Assembly: GCA_902494875.1 (NCBI GenBank)
Contig: CABUUO010000001.1
Coordinates: 62,001-126,000 of the forward strand
Reading direction: 5' to 3'
Length of the DNA: 64,000 nucleotides
From: an uncultured Pseudomonadota bacterium
GTDB lineage: Bacteria > Pseudomonadota > Alphaproteobacteria > RF32 > CAG-239
Positions 1 to 6,600 of this stretch are shown here, piece by piece. The notes below the pieces were generated by a model. That model was not told where the DNA came from. It did not search any database and saw nothing but the letters and a program-made list of their open reading frames with translations. Each line of letters opens with the position of its first letter. The first letter of the stretch is position 1. Both the position numbers and the translations under genes were made by a program.

Positions 1-374
1 AGCGTTTCGTCACTGAGGTTGAAACTTAATCCGAATTTGGCGTGCGGGTCGGCAAAATAGGTGATGGCGTCAAACGGAATTGTCAAAGTCTGCAATACGC
101 CGCCGAAACTCAGGTCAACGGAAAAGGAGGTGCTGCCGACGCTCAGGTTAGAGAACTGATGTTGCAGGACAATGGTCATTTCTTCGGGATACTGATTTTT
201 GAGCTGAGCGGAAATGTTGGTCTGCGGATGGTTGGTCTTGAATGTGATATAAAAATGGTGTTCACCCGGAAGCCCCTGGCGTTCGGCGATTTTTAACGCT
301 TCAACGACAACGTTTTTCAATGATTTTTCAATTAATTTGTCATAGTTAATTTCGCTGATGAATTCTTCCTGCAT
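1..374 (-). CDS. sspB: SspB-type ClpXP adaptor, partial (C-terminus outside window)
   Basis: The reverse strand from ATG at 374 reads MQEEFISEINYDKLIEKSLK and continues open to the window edge, giving about 124 codons. The stretch GLPGEHHFYITFKTNHP and the following QYPEEMTIVLQHQF, then SFGG and IPFDAITYFADP, are the hallmark of alphaproteobacterial SspB. SspB binds the N-terminal part of ssrA tags and delivers tagged proteins to the ClpXP protease in the cytoplasm. It lies directly downstream of the tmRNA gene on the same strand, so tag-maker and tag-reader are neighbours. The acidic ClpX-binding tail expected at the C-terminus is not in the window. Confidence 0.9.
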   Translation of the reverse strand, partial: MQEEFISEINYDKLIEKSLKNVVVEALKIAERQGLPGEHHFYITFKTNHPQTNISAQLKNQYPEEMTIVLQHQFSNLSVGSTSFSVDLSFGGVLQTLTIPFDAITYFADPHAKFGLSFNLSDET

Positions 375-384
375 GAGCCTATCC

Positions 385-427
385 CAATAAAAAAATGTTA
401 AAGGGCCGTTCTGTTGCTGGGTGGCCC
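385..427 (-). terminator. Rho-independent terminator of ssrA
   Basis: On the minus strand GGGCC (427-423) pairs with GGCCC (407-403) and is followed by an AT-rich tract with a run of seven T. It lies between the tmRNA coding piece and the sspB start. It could instead be a 3' structure of the coding piece. Confidence 0.5.
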
Positions 428-853
428 AAACCCCACTTTTAACTATCCAAAGCTAAAAGGATTTAATTTGTTGCGACTACAATTAAGCAGCCATTGCAAC
501 TGGAGCTACGTTATTATCGTTAGCACTCATTTGATTTTGAACCGATAACGGTGGTATCTCACCGGGCACGACATACATATCTTTACTGCTTCCAATCAAA
601 CCTGTTTCACCCCCGAAAAAACTTGCTCTGCGGTCAATTTTGTCATCCTTTATTTAATTTTCTAAGTTATGTACGTTTTTCTACACTCCTGTCGAAAATT
701 AAATAAACTCCTAAAATTTGCCTCACATATCAAGTCTTATTCTATTAAACAAAAACTTGACATGCCAGAAAATCTGGTGGAGGTGCCGGGTACTGCCCCC
801 GGGTCTTAAAAGCCTATTTCATACAGCCTCTAGTGCCATAGTTGATTGCTCAA
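395..853 (-). ncRNA. ssrA: Circularly permuted two-piece tmRNA
   Basis: On the minus strand the acceptor piece comes first. A T-arm with a 5-bp CCGGG/CCCGG stem and loop GGCAGTA lies at 786-802, followed by CACCTCC and ACCA ending at 775. An intervening segment (774-615) follows, then the coding piece starting GGGGGTG at 614. GGGGGTG pairs with CACCTCC over 7 bp with one G-U. The tag frame is GCT at 524 to TAA at 483, encoding ANDNNVAPVAMAA, with the alphaproteobacterial ANDN start and a C-terminal AA degron. tmRNA rescues stalled ribosomes and marks the product for proteolysis. Outer limits are set from the promoter and terminator and are approximate. Confidence 0.93.
649..707. repeat. Palindromic element, copy 1 (in tmRNA intervening segment)
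   Basis: A perfect 14-bp inverted repeat (649-662 with 694-707) encloses a 31-nt loop that contains ATGTAC and TACACTCCT. The loop matches that of a second hairpin at 25229-25296 almost base for base, while the arms differ in sequence. The element lies wholly inside the segment between the acceptor and coding pieces of the tmRNA precursor, so it should be removed on maturation. Confidence 0.75.
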
Positions 854-860
854 CATTTCT

Positions 861-889
861 AATATAGATAAACTTTAATGATATTTCAA
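861..889 (-). promoter_or_regulatory. Promoter of ssrA
   Basis: On the minus strand TTGAAA (889-884) is followed by a 17-nt spacer and TATATT (866-861). This is a near-consensus housekeeping promoter placing the start of transcription near 853, just ahead of the tmRNA acceptor piece. Confidence 0.7.
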
Positions 890-910
890 GCTATATGTTT
901 GATTAAGCGG

Positions 911-939
911 TTGACATAATCCGACTGCCGTTTTAATTT
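911..939 (+). promoter_or_regulatory. Candidate promoter of the 987 gene
   Basis: TTGACA (911-916), a 17-nt spacer and TAATTT (934-939) fit a sigma-70 promoter reading toward the gene at 987. A second -10-like TATAAT at 954-959 lies nearer the start. Confidence 0.45.
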
Positions 940-986
940 GAAAGCATAAACTTTATAATTAATAATCATTAAATTTATTATTGTGT

Positions 987-1955
987 ATGGAAAAGAATAA
1001 AAATTTTCGGATGTCGGCGGCAAAGCTGCTTACCGACGAGCAGAACGACAAGATTTTGTACGATCTGTTGCGAGAGAAGGATTTTTCAAGGTTCTGCATG
1101 TGTCTGAAAAACGGATACAGGTTGGACGCTTTTCTCCTGAACTGTATGTTGAACAATAATTTTGAGAAAAATATTCCGACGGTTTTGGGTTTGTGTTCTA
1201 GATTTGACGCTTCGGTTTATGATTTTCTGGTTTTGTACTGGGAAAAGGAAAAGGCGGAAGCGTTCCTTGCCAAGCAATGTCGGACGGAGCTGCTGCGTGA
1301 AAAGTTTGACGACGTTTCTCTGGTGATGTATGAACAATGGGAACTTTTGGCCGAAAGGGGGAGATATGACCTTTTGATTGCCAACAATCAGTTTCAGCAG
1401 CTGGAAAAGGCAATGAAGCATTGTTTGTATTCGGTCTGTGAGGCATTGCTGAAAGCAGAACAGTTTGATTTTCTATATCAGACCGGCCATGCGGACGAAT
1501 TGAAGAAAAGCGCCGCGGGACGCAAGGAGTTATGGAAACGCCGCGATTGGGCGCTAATACTGAGTTTGCCGAAAGAGCAGATTTTGGAGGCTTCCGGCAT
1601 GACTGACACGGACAAGGCTTATGCTTATGTTGCGGCACATGACGGTCAGGAAGCATTATATGCCTATTTGCGGGAGACCGAGGGTTTTCTGTTGCGAAAA
1701 GGTTTTTTTGAGCCTTTTATCTACCACAAGGATTGGGAGTTTCTGTATGACAACAAATGTTACCGGCAAGTCAATGTTGAAGACTGGTGGCTGAGCGCGG
1801 AAAAAATCCCGGTGTTGAGGAAAAAGGCTGCGGACTGCGCGGCCCGGCAGAAGAATTGGGATTTTCTGGAAGAAAAAGGGTGCCCGGCACCACTTTTCAG
1901 AAGGCTGCATTGGTGCCGCTGGTACAGGGCTTTGGCCGTCAAACTCTGTTTATAG
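987..1955 (+). CDS. Unknown protein with repeated W/F-[DE]-x-L units
   Basis: 322 residues from ATG 987; a TTG two codons upstream is the alternative start. No family was recognised. The protein is soluble, rich in Leu, Lys, Glu and aromatic residues, with no signal peptide or membrane span. A loose unit of aromatic-acidic-x-Leu followed by a Leu about eight residues on recurs: QWELLAERGRYDLL, QFDFLYQTGHADEL, RDWALILSLPKEQIL, KDWEFLYDNKCYRQV, KNWDFLEEKGCPAPL. This suggests a degenerate helical repeat (solenoid), possibly for protein binding. It stands alone between its own promoter and a strong terminator. Function is unknown. Confidence 0.75.
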   Translation: MEKNKNFRMSAAKLLTDEQNDKILYDLLREKDFSRFCMCLKNGYRLDAFLLNCMLNNNFEKNIPTVLGLCSRFDASVYDFLVLYWEKEKAEAFLAKQCRTELLREKFDDVSLVMYEQWELLAERGRYDLLIANNQFQQLEKAMKHCLYSVCEALLKAEQFDFLYQTGHADELKKSAAGRKELWKRRDWALILSLPKEQILEASGMTDTDKAYAYVAAHDGQEALYAYLRETEGFLLRKGFFEPFIYHKDWEFLYDNKCYRQVNVEDWWLSAEKIPVLRKKAADCAARQKNWDFLEEKGCPAPLFRRLHWCRWYRALAVKLCL

Positions 1956-1965
1956 CGATTTTTTA

Positions 1966-1998
1966 TAAAAAAGGCTGGGGAAACACCAGTCTTTTTTT
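1966..1998 (+). terminator. Terminator after the 987 gene
   Basis: AAAGGCTGG pairs with CCAGTCTTT around a short loop and is followed by a T run. One G-T pair is present. Confidence 0.8.
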
Positions 1999-2046
1999 GT
2001 GTTTGGAAGAACATTGTGTTAATCTGAATGCCAAAGGAGATAAAAC

Positions 2047-2616
2047 ATGACAAAAGTTGCCGTCTGGTGTCGTCATAAAGGGGATGACATTATCGGATTC
2101 GGTTCACGGATTCCATGGGACGTTCCGTCCGACAAAGCGTTGTTTGCCGCTTTGGTTAAAAATCAGAATGTCGTTATGGGGCGGAGAACTTATGAGAGCC
2201 TTCCGGGGCGGACGCTTCCTGACTGTCAGATACTGGTGTTGACTTCTGATTATAAATATAAGGTGTCTGATAAAGACAATCATGCAACTGTCGAGAATAT
2301 CAGAGATTTTTCCGAGTTTGAAGAGGACCTTTATATCGCCGGCGGAGCAAAGGTTTATGAGGCTTTTATGTGCAGCGGTTCCAAACTTATGCCGGATATT
2401 GTGGTTGACTGCATTTATACAGGAGAGTTAAATCCTGCGGTGAAAGGCGAAAAAATAAGCATAACCGCCTGTATTGACGTTTTAAAGAAAAAATATTTCA
2501 AGGCGGCGGAAACCGATGAGGTCGATAATGTGGTGCGGGCAGTATATATTAAGCGCGGGGACTTTGTGGATCAGGCGGTTTTGAAGAGCATTTTAAACAT
2601 TGTGGAAAAAAAATAA
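2047..2616 (+). CDS. folA: Dihydrofolate reductase
   Basis: 189 residues, starting at ATG 2047 behind AAAGGAGA. It reduces dihydrofolate to tetrahydrofolate with NADPH in the cytoplasm. Visible family motifs are IGFGSRIPWDVPSDKALF, holding the substrate-binding Asp after the PW pair, VVMGRRTYESLPGR for NADPH binding, and YIAGGAKVYEAF, the GG-x-x-x-Y strand. The C-terminal third is more divergent and slightly longer than the usual 160-170 residues. It is notable that folA coexists with thyX, because ThyX does not oxidise tetrahydrofolate; here DHFR probably serves folate synthesis or salvage rather than thymidylate-linked recycling. Confidence 0.88.
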   Translation: MTKVAVWCRHKGDDIIGFGSRIPWDVPSDKALFAALVKNQNVVMGRRTYESLPGRTLPDCQILVLTSDYKYKVSDKDNHATVENIRDFSEFEEDLYIAGGAKVYEAFMCSGSKLMPDIVVDCIYTGELNPAVKGEKISITACIDVLKKKYFKAAETDEVDNVVRAVYIKRGDFVDQAVLKSILNIVEKK

Positions 2617-2625
2617 ATTTATGGG

Positions 2626-2654
2626 TTGACACGGAGCGTCTTTTGCTTTTATAT
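2626..2654 (+). promoter_or_regulatory. Promoter of the 2718 gene
   Basis: TTGACA (2626-2631), a 17-nt spacer and TTATAT (2649-2654) form a good sigma-70 promoter just after the folA stop, so the next gene is probably transcribed separately. Confidence 0.6.
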
Positions 2655-2717
2655 ACCGCCTTGGATTTCTAAAAAACAAATCACAATATTCTCAAGGATA
2701 TCAGAGAGCATTTCACT

Positions 2718-3314
2718 ATGCGATGTCATACATTTGTCTATACACCGCGGGTTAACCGTGCGGTTTCAATTATAAGCGCGCCCAAGAAGCTGGCTTCTTT
2801 GAGCATAACCCAGCTTATAAACCTGAAAGCGGATCTGTTTAACTATTCGGATATGAATATGGATGAACTGTTTGATGCGTTTAACTCTCCGAAACGTCTG
2901 AGAATTAAGGAATATAACGATATGGGCTATAAGGAGCAGAAGATTTTTGCGGCTTTGGAAGATTTGAACGCTCACGCCCGTCAGCGTATGAAAAAAATTG
3001 CCAAGGATTTTAAAAGCGGCAAGAAAACGGAAGATTATGCAGATATTCACAATCTGTCTTTCGCATTCAGGAATAACGGTTATAATTATAAAAGTTATCC
3101 TGAGGTTACGTTGATGAACTCTGAGGTTTCGTGGTATAAGCATGTTAAGGCAAGCAGCCGTTTTAAGCGGCGTTTGTCAAAAATGATGATTAAAAGCGCC
3201 ATTGCGAAAATTAAGAGCCGCCTGCAAAAAGCCGGTGATTGGGTTGGAAATATTCTGTTCGATGAAGGGAGAAGTTATCGCCCGGCGAAATCCAGACAAG
3301 GCCACGGAATGTGA
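2718..3314 (+). CDS. Unknown basic protein
   Basis: 198 residues from ATG 2718. Not recognised. It is rich in Lys and Arg, especially the C-terminal third (SSRFKRRLSKMMIKSAIAKIKSRLQK), with no signal peptide or membrane segment. The middle, ALEDLNAHARQRMKKIAKDFKSGKKTEDYADIH, is predicted by eye to be helical. It has its own promoter upstream and a bidirectional terminator downstream, so it is likely a single-gene unit. The basic charge would suit nucleic acid or membrane-surface binding, but that is inference only. Confidence 0.7.
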   Translation: MRCHTFVYTPRVNRAVSIISAPKKLASLSITQLINLKADLFNYSDMNMDELFDAFNSPKRLRIKEYNDMGYKEQKIFAALEDLNAHARQRMKKIAKDFKSGKKTEDYADIHNLSFAFRNNGYNYKSYPEVTLMNSEVSWYKHVKASSRFKRRLSKMMIKSAIAKIKSRLQKAGDWVGNILFDEGRSYRPAKSRQGHGM

Positions 3315-3360
3315 TTTCCATATATAAGTTTAACCATAATAAGCATCTCCAATGCTTATC

Positions 3361-3392
3361 AAAAAATCCCCTCTTTTCAGAGGGGATTTTTT
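3361..3392. terminator. Bidirectional terminator (2718 gene / thyX)
   Basis: AAAAAATCCCCTC and GAGGGGATTTTTT form a long perfect stem with A and T tracts on both sides, between two convergent genes. Confidence 0.88.
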
Positions 3393-3396
3393 GTTT

Positions 3397-4053
3397 TTAT
3401 TCGGCAGCCAGAACGGAAGCGTCTTCTTCAAAGTTTATATCATCAAAGAAAACCGGTATTTCGGCTTTGAAACGTCTTAAAACCATTTTCATAATCTGCT
3501 GGACGCTCGGATGGGCATGCGTGTCGCAGCGGAGTTTAAAAATGTGGCGCCATTCGCGCAGATTGGAGGTCATAATGACATCTGCTTTGGTCGAATGGGG
3601 CAGGAGCATACGCAGCTGGTCGGCCTTGGCGCCGAGTTTGGCCATATCTATATAGGTTTTTTCAATGTCCTGCATCGCTTTGAACCACAGATTGTAAAGT
3701 TCGGAACCTTCTTCTATGTTGCAGGGTTTGATGAAAGTCAGTTCGCTGCCGTATTTTCCTTTGGAGTAGTTGCAGAAACGGGTGCTTTCAATGGCCCAGC
3801 TGGCGTGGCGGTGACGCGTCAGGTCTTTGTAGGCGCCGACATCGGTGGTGAGTTTTACGGTAACGGAATAATGCTCAAGCATGGCTTCATGACCGGATTC
3901 GATAAGTTTGCGAACCATCAGGCGAGCCGAGTCCGATGTGATTTTGTCTTCGCTTTTGTAGCAGTTTCTGGCACAGAGTTCAATGTGTTTCAGGATTTCT
4001 TCGCCGTTGATCGGCGTGATGATTTCGACGCCGGGATTGACAATTTTTACCAT
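3397..4053 (-). CDS. thyX: Flavin-dependent thymidylate synthase
   Basis: 218 residues. ThyX methylates dUMP to dTMP using methylene-tetrahydrofolate, FAD and NADPH. The signature RHRxxS-x4-SxR is seen as RHRHASWAIESTR at residues 80-92; other conserved pieces are SGHEAMLEHYSVTVKL, RMLLPHSTKADVIMTSNLREWRHIFKLR and AHPSVQQIM. Length fits the family. It is divergent from dut, which makes its dUMP substrate; folA lies nearby. No thyA was seen in the window. Confidence 0.96.
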   Translation of the reverse strand: MVKIVNPGVEIITPINGEEILKHIELCARNCYKSEDKITSDSARLMVRKLIESGHEAMLEHYSVTVKLTTDVGAYKDLTRHRHASWAIESTRFCNYSKGKYGSELTFIKPCNIEEGSELYNLWFKAMQDIEKTYIDMAKLGAKADQLRMLLPHSTKADVIMTSNLREWRHIFKLRCDTHAHPSVQQIMKMVLRRFKAEIPVFFDDINFEEDASVLAAE

Positions 4054-4202
4054 TTTGCGTTTCCTTAGTGGTTAGGTTATTTTGAATAAAATGTAATGTG
4101 ACGTGAATGCTTTGTCGACGATTAAAGAAAAGTTATGCAAGAAAAATTTATTTGCTTGCAAAAAACAGGCATATTTATACGATAAGGGCAAAGGAGAAAA
4201 TG

Positions 4203-4685
4203 ATGATTGCGAATGTGATAAAAACTCAGGTCAAGTTTGTCAAACTGCCGCATTATGTCGACAGTCCGGCCAATTTGACTTATTCTACCGAATATGCCGC
4301 CTGTTTTGACATTTGTGCGGCGCTTGACCGGCCGATGACAATTGCTCCCGGACAGCACTGCATGGTTCCGACGGCCATAAAAACGGCGGCCGAGGCTCCG
4401 TTGTGGTTCAGAATCAATTCGCGCAGCGGTTTGGCAGCCAAGAATGGCATTATCGCCATCGGCGGAATTATCGACAACGATTATCGCGGTGAATGGAAGG
4501 TTATTCTGCTGAATACGACTTCCGGTGATTATGCGTGCGATTATGTCATTGAACCCGGGGACAAAATAGCCCAGGTTGAGCTTCCTTTTCCATATCGTGC
4601 GGAATTTGTTGAGGTCAGCGAAGCCGAATTTGAGGCCATGAAAACCGGTCGCGGCGAAGGCGGTTTCGGTTCCAGCGGCAGATAA
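4203..4685 (+). CDS. dut: dUTP diphosphatase
   Basis: 160 residues. Hydrolyses dUTP to dUMP, keeping uracil out of DNA and feeding ThyX. The trimeric dUTPase motifs are present: YAACFDICAA (motif 1), NSRSGLAAKNGI (motif 2, residues 72-83), GGIIDNDYRGEWKVILLN (motif 3), the GDKIAQ strand (motif 4) and RGEGGFGSSGR at the C-terminus (motif 5). AAGGAG at 4191-4196 sits 6 nt before ATG 4203 and only 3 nt before the in-frame ATG 4200, so 4203 is preferred. An upstream in-frame extension to 4107 lacks family similarity. Confidence 0.95.
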   Translation: MIANVIKTQVKFVKLPHYVDSPANLTYSTEYAACFDICAALDRPMTIAPGQHCMVPTAIKTAAEAPLWFRINSRSGLAAKNGIIAIGGIIDNDYRGEWKVILLNTTSGDYACDYVIEPGDKIAQVELPFPYRAEFVEVSEAEFEAMKTGRGEGGFGSSGR

Positions 4686-4689
4686 TCGC

Positions 4690-4721
4690 AAAAAAGCCCT
4701 GATTTCACATCGGGGCTTTTT
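4690..4721 (+). terminator. Terminator of dut
   Basis: AAAAAGCCC-GAT and ATC-GGGCTTTTT form a stem immediately after the dut stop codon, ending in a T run. Confidence 0.85.
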
Positions 4722-4756
4722 CATAGTGTTTTAAGTATTAAAGGTTATCGGCCTCA

Positions 4757-4951
4757 TTATTGCCGATAAGGTTGGTTCAGCATTATATTTTGTGTTGTGT
4801 TTTCCAGACTGATCATACTGTTTACAGTTCCTTTTATCCGGAAATTTTTATTGCCGATTTTTACTGTTTCTCCGATTTTAATTCGGGTTTTTGAAGCGGA
4901 AGAGCTTAAAATATATTTGAGGTCTTCCAAGGAAATGAATCTTGTTTCCAT
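4757..4951 (-). CDS. Possible small unknown protein
   Basis: 64 residues from ATG 4951, beginning METRFISLEDLKYILSSSA. Not recognised. A Lys/Gly-rich strand-like middle (RIKIGETVKIGNKNFRIKG) suggests a small beta fold. No Shine-Dalgarno sequence is evident ahead of 4951, and an upstream in-frame start at 5032 would give 91 residues with a low-complexity head. Coding status is uncertain. Confidence 0.4.
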   Translation of the reverse strand: METRFISLEDLKYILSSSASKTRIKIGETVKIGNKNFRIKGTVNSMISLENTTQNIMLNQPYRQ

Positions 4952-5066
4952 ATAGTGTTTTTTATGAATATTTTTAGTGATAATTGTATGTAAGAAGGTT
5001 CTTTGTGTATCATAGTTGTAATGATATTGCAAGCATAAAATGACAAAGTATATTTTTTTGTCAAGA

Positions 5067-5738
5067 TCAACCGAGAAGGGTGAGGATTATGCCTATGAAA
5101 AGCGGGATTGAAAGGTTATCGTCAATCTCAATTTTATCTTCATAAACTTCGGCAGCAGTGGCGGCCAGGCAGGCGACAACGCCGGCGTAGGTGAAATGAA
5201 ACAGCGGTTCATAAAGCATATTAATAAACAATGCGCTCAGAAAAAAGGCGGTTGTGCCTTCCATAGACTTGCTGCGGTAGAGCTTACGCGTGCCGCAGGC
5301 CTTGCCGACAAGAGCGGCGACGGTGTCGGAAATGAGCATGACGGTCATGGCAATGGCCGCGACGGGTTTTGAGAAGAGCAGGGTGCAGGCAATGGCTGCC
5401 AGCAAAACATAAAGCGAACCGCTGACTTGAAACAAAATTCGTTTGGTTTCCTTATTGCGCAGCGTTTTAAAAAACAGGCGTCCGAACAGCAGGCGAGCCC
5501 AACGCCAGCGTTTGTAGTTGCCGTATTCAAGAAAGGCATCGCCGATAAAAAGAATTGAAAACAGCAGAATGGAAATGCCGGGATGAGCAAAGTAGATGAC
5601 GGCAGGAATCCACAATGAGCTCAGGTGGATGGCCTTGCGGTAAATCTCTTTTTTATAAGACTTGTCTATCCTGCGGCGAAAGCGGAGCAGGTGTTCGCTG
5701 TGAAAATTTTTGAATCTGGCTCGAATAGGGTTAAACAT
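5067..5738 (-). CDS. Dolichol/phytol kinase-like (CTP-dependent) membrane protein
   Basis: 223 residues with about six hydrophobic segments. The pattern KEIYRKAIHLSSLWIPAVIYF near the N-terminus, LISDTVAALVGKACGTRKL, KSMEGTTAFFLSALF and the late DDNLSIPLFIG match the dolichol kinase / phytol kinase / CTP:diacylglycerol kinase group, which phosphorylates lipid alcohols in the membrane. The DTxAAxVGxxxG and KSxEG motifs are the nucleotide-binding signatures of that group. The lipid substrate cannot be told from sequence. The start overlaps the stop of the upstream 5731-6465 gene by 8 bases, so the two are translationally coupled. Confidence 0.75.
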   Translation of the reverse strand: MFNPIRARFKNFHSEHLLRFRRRIDKSYKKEIYRKAIHLSSLWIPAVIYFAHPGISILLFSILFIGDAFLEYGNYKRWRWARLLFGRLFFKTLRNKETKRILFQVSGSLYVLLAAIACTLLFSKPVAAIAMTVMLISDTVAALVGKACGTRKLYRSKSMEGTTAFFLSALFINMLYEPLFHFTYAGVVACLAATAAEVYEDKIEIDDNLSIPLFIGIILTLLG

Positions 5739-6465
5739 TGCAGGCGTTTCCGGTCTTGTTTTTGTTTTGAGGATAATTGCGCAGAAGCATCAGGCGCGAG
5801 TTTTTCTTTACAAAGCTGTTAAACAAGCCGTAGGTTCCTTCTTCCGAAAGACGGCTGTTGAATGAATCGGGATTGGTTTCCAGTTTTTCGATATCAATGT
5901 TCATAAATGCCAAAATACAGACCAATGCATAAATAACGAGGTGAAACAACCTTTTGGCAAAATGGGGTGCGGAGCGTTCGGTGAAAAGAAAACCGCGGCT
6001 TATCCAGGTTATGATGAGGCTGAAAGCAGCAATGAGGCTTAAGAATGTAAACAGCGGATAGGACTGGTGAATGCTTATGATGATTTCCTGGGCTTTGCCT
6101 ATATATTCCGCATTTCCGGTCTCTTTGAGAATGTTGAACTCTTTTTGAAAAATAACGGAAGAGGCTTCTTCCAGACAGGTCAGAAACACAAAGCCAAAAT
6201 AAGCCAGTATGGTGAGTATTTTATCCAAGCGCCCGTTCTGCAGTTTTTGAGGCAGTATGGTCAGATAGATGACGTAAGGTGCGATCATAAACAGGAACGA
6301 AACAATTGTGGTCAGAAGCAGAATGCCGAGATCTTTGCAGAGCGTCAGAAGCTTCCAGTCTATTTCTCCAAAATTGGAGATGGCCATATAAAGCGTAACA
6401 ACAAGCTCTATGCTGACGGCAAAAACAAAGAACGGCAGCAGCCGTCTGATTAAAAATGAGTTCAT
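5731..6465 (-). CDS. Membrane protein resembling the N-terminal domain of LTA synthase-like sulfatases
   Basis: 244 residues with four or five membrane spans (near residues 10-30, 45-75, 85-105, 140-160, 170-190). After the last span comes NPDSFNSRLSEEGTYGLFNSFVKK, which looks like the linker just before the sulfatase domain in LTA synthase / phosphoglycerol transferase-type proteins. The catalytic domain itself is absent; the gene stops about 50 residues after the last span and overlaps the lipid-kinase-like gene by 8 bases. It may be a free-standing relic of such an enzyme or a partner of the kinase. The assignment is by local resemblance only. Confidence 0.55.
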   Translation of the reverse strand: MNSFLIRRLLPFFVFAVSIELVVTLYMAISNFGEIDWKLLTLCKDLGILLLTTIVSFLFMIAPYVIYLTILPQKLQNGRLDKILTILAYFGFVFLTCLEEASSVIFQKEFNILKETGNAEYIGKAQEIIISIHQSYPLFTFLSLIAAFSLIITWISRGFLFTERSAPHFAKRLFHLVIYALVCILAFMNIDIEKLETNPDSFNSRLSEEGTYGLFNSFVKKNSRLMLLRNYPQNKNKTGNACNV

Positions 6466-6566
6466 TACAGAGCCTCGTTTACAATTGGTTACGAAATAAA
6501 ACTATATTAAAGGTAATATTGTATCAACTCTTAATTGATAATTATACATACTAAATTTCAAAAAAA

Positions 6567-6600
6567 GAAAAAGTCCCGGCCTTAAATACCGGGACTTTTT
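6567..6600 (-). terminator. Terminator of alaS
   Basis: AAGTCCCGG pairs with CCGGGACTT, with a T run on the minus-strand side. It abuts the alaS stop codon. Confidence 0.85.
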
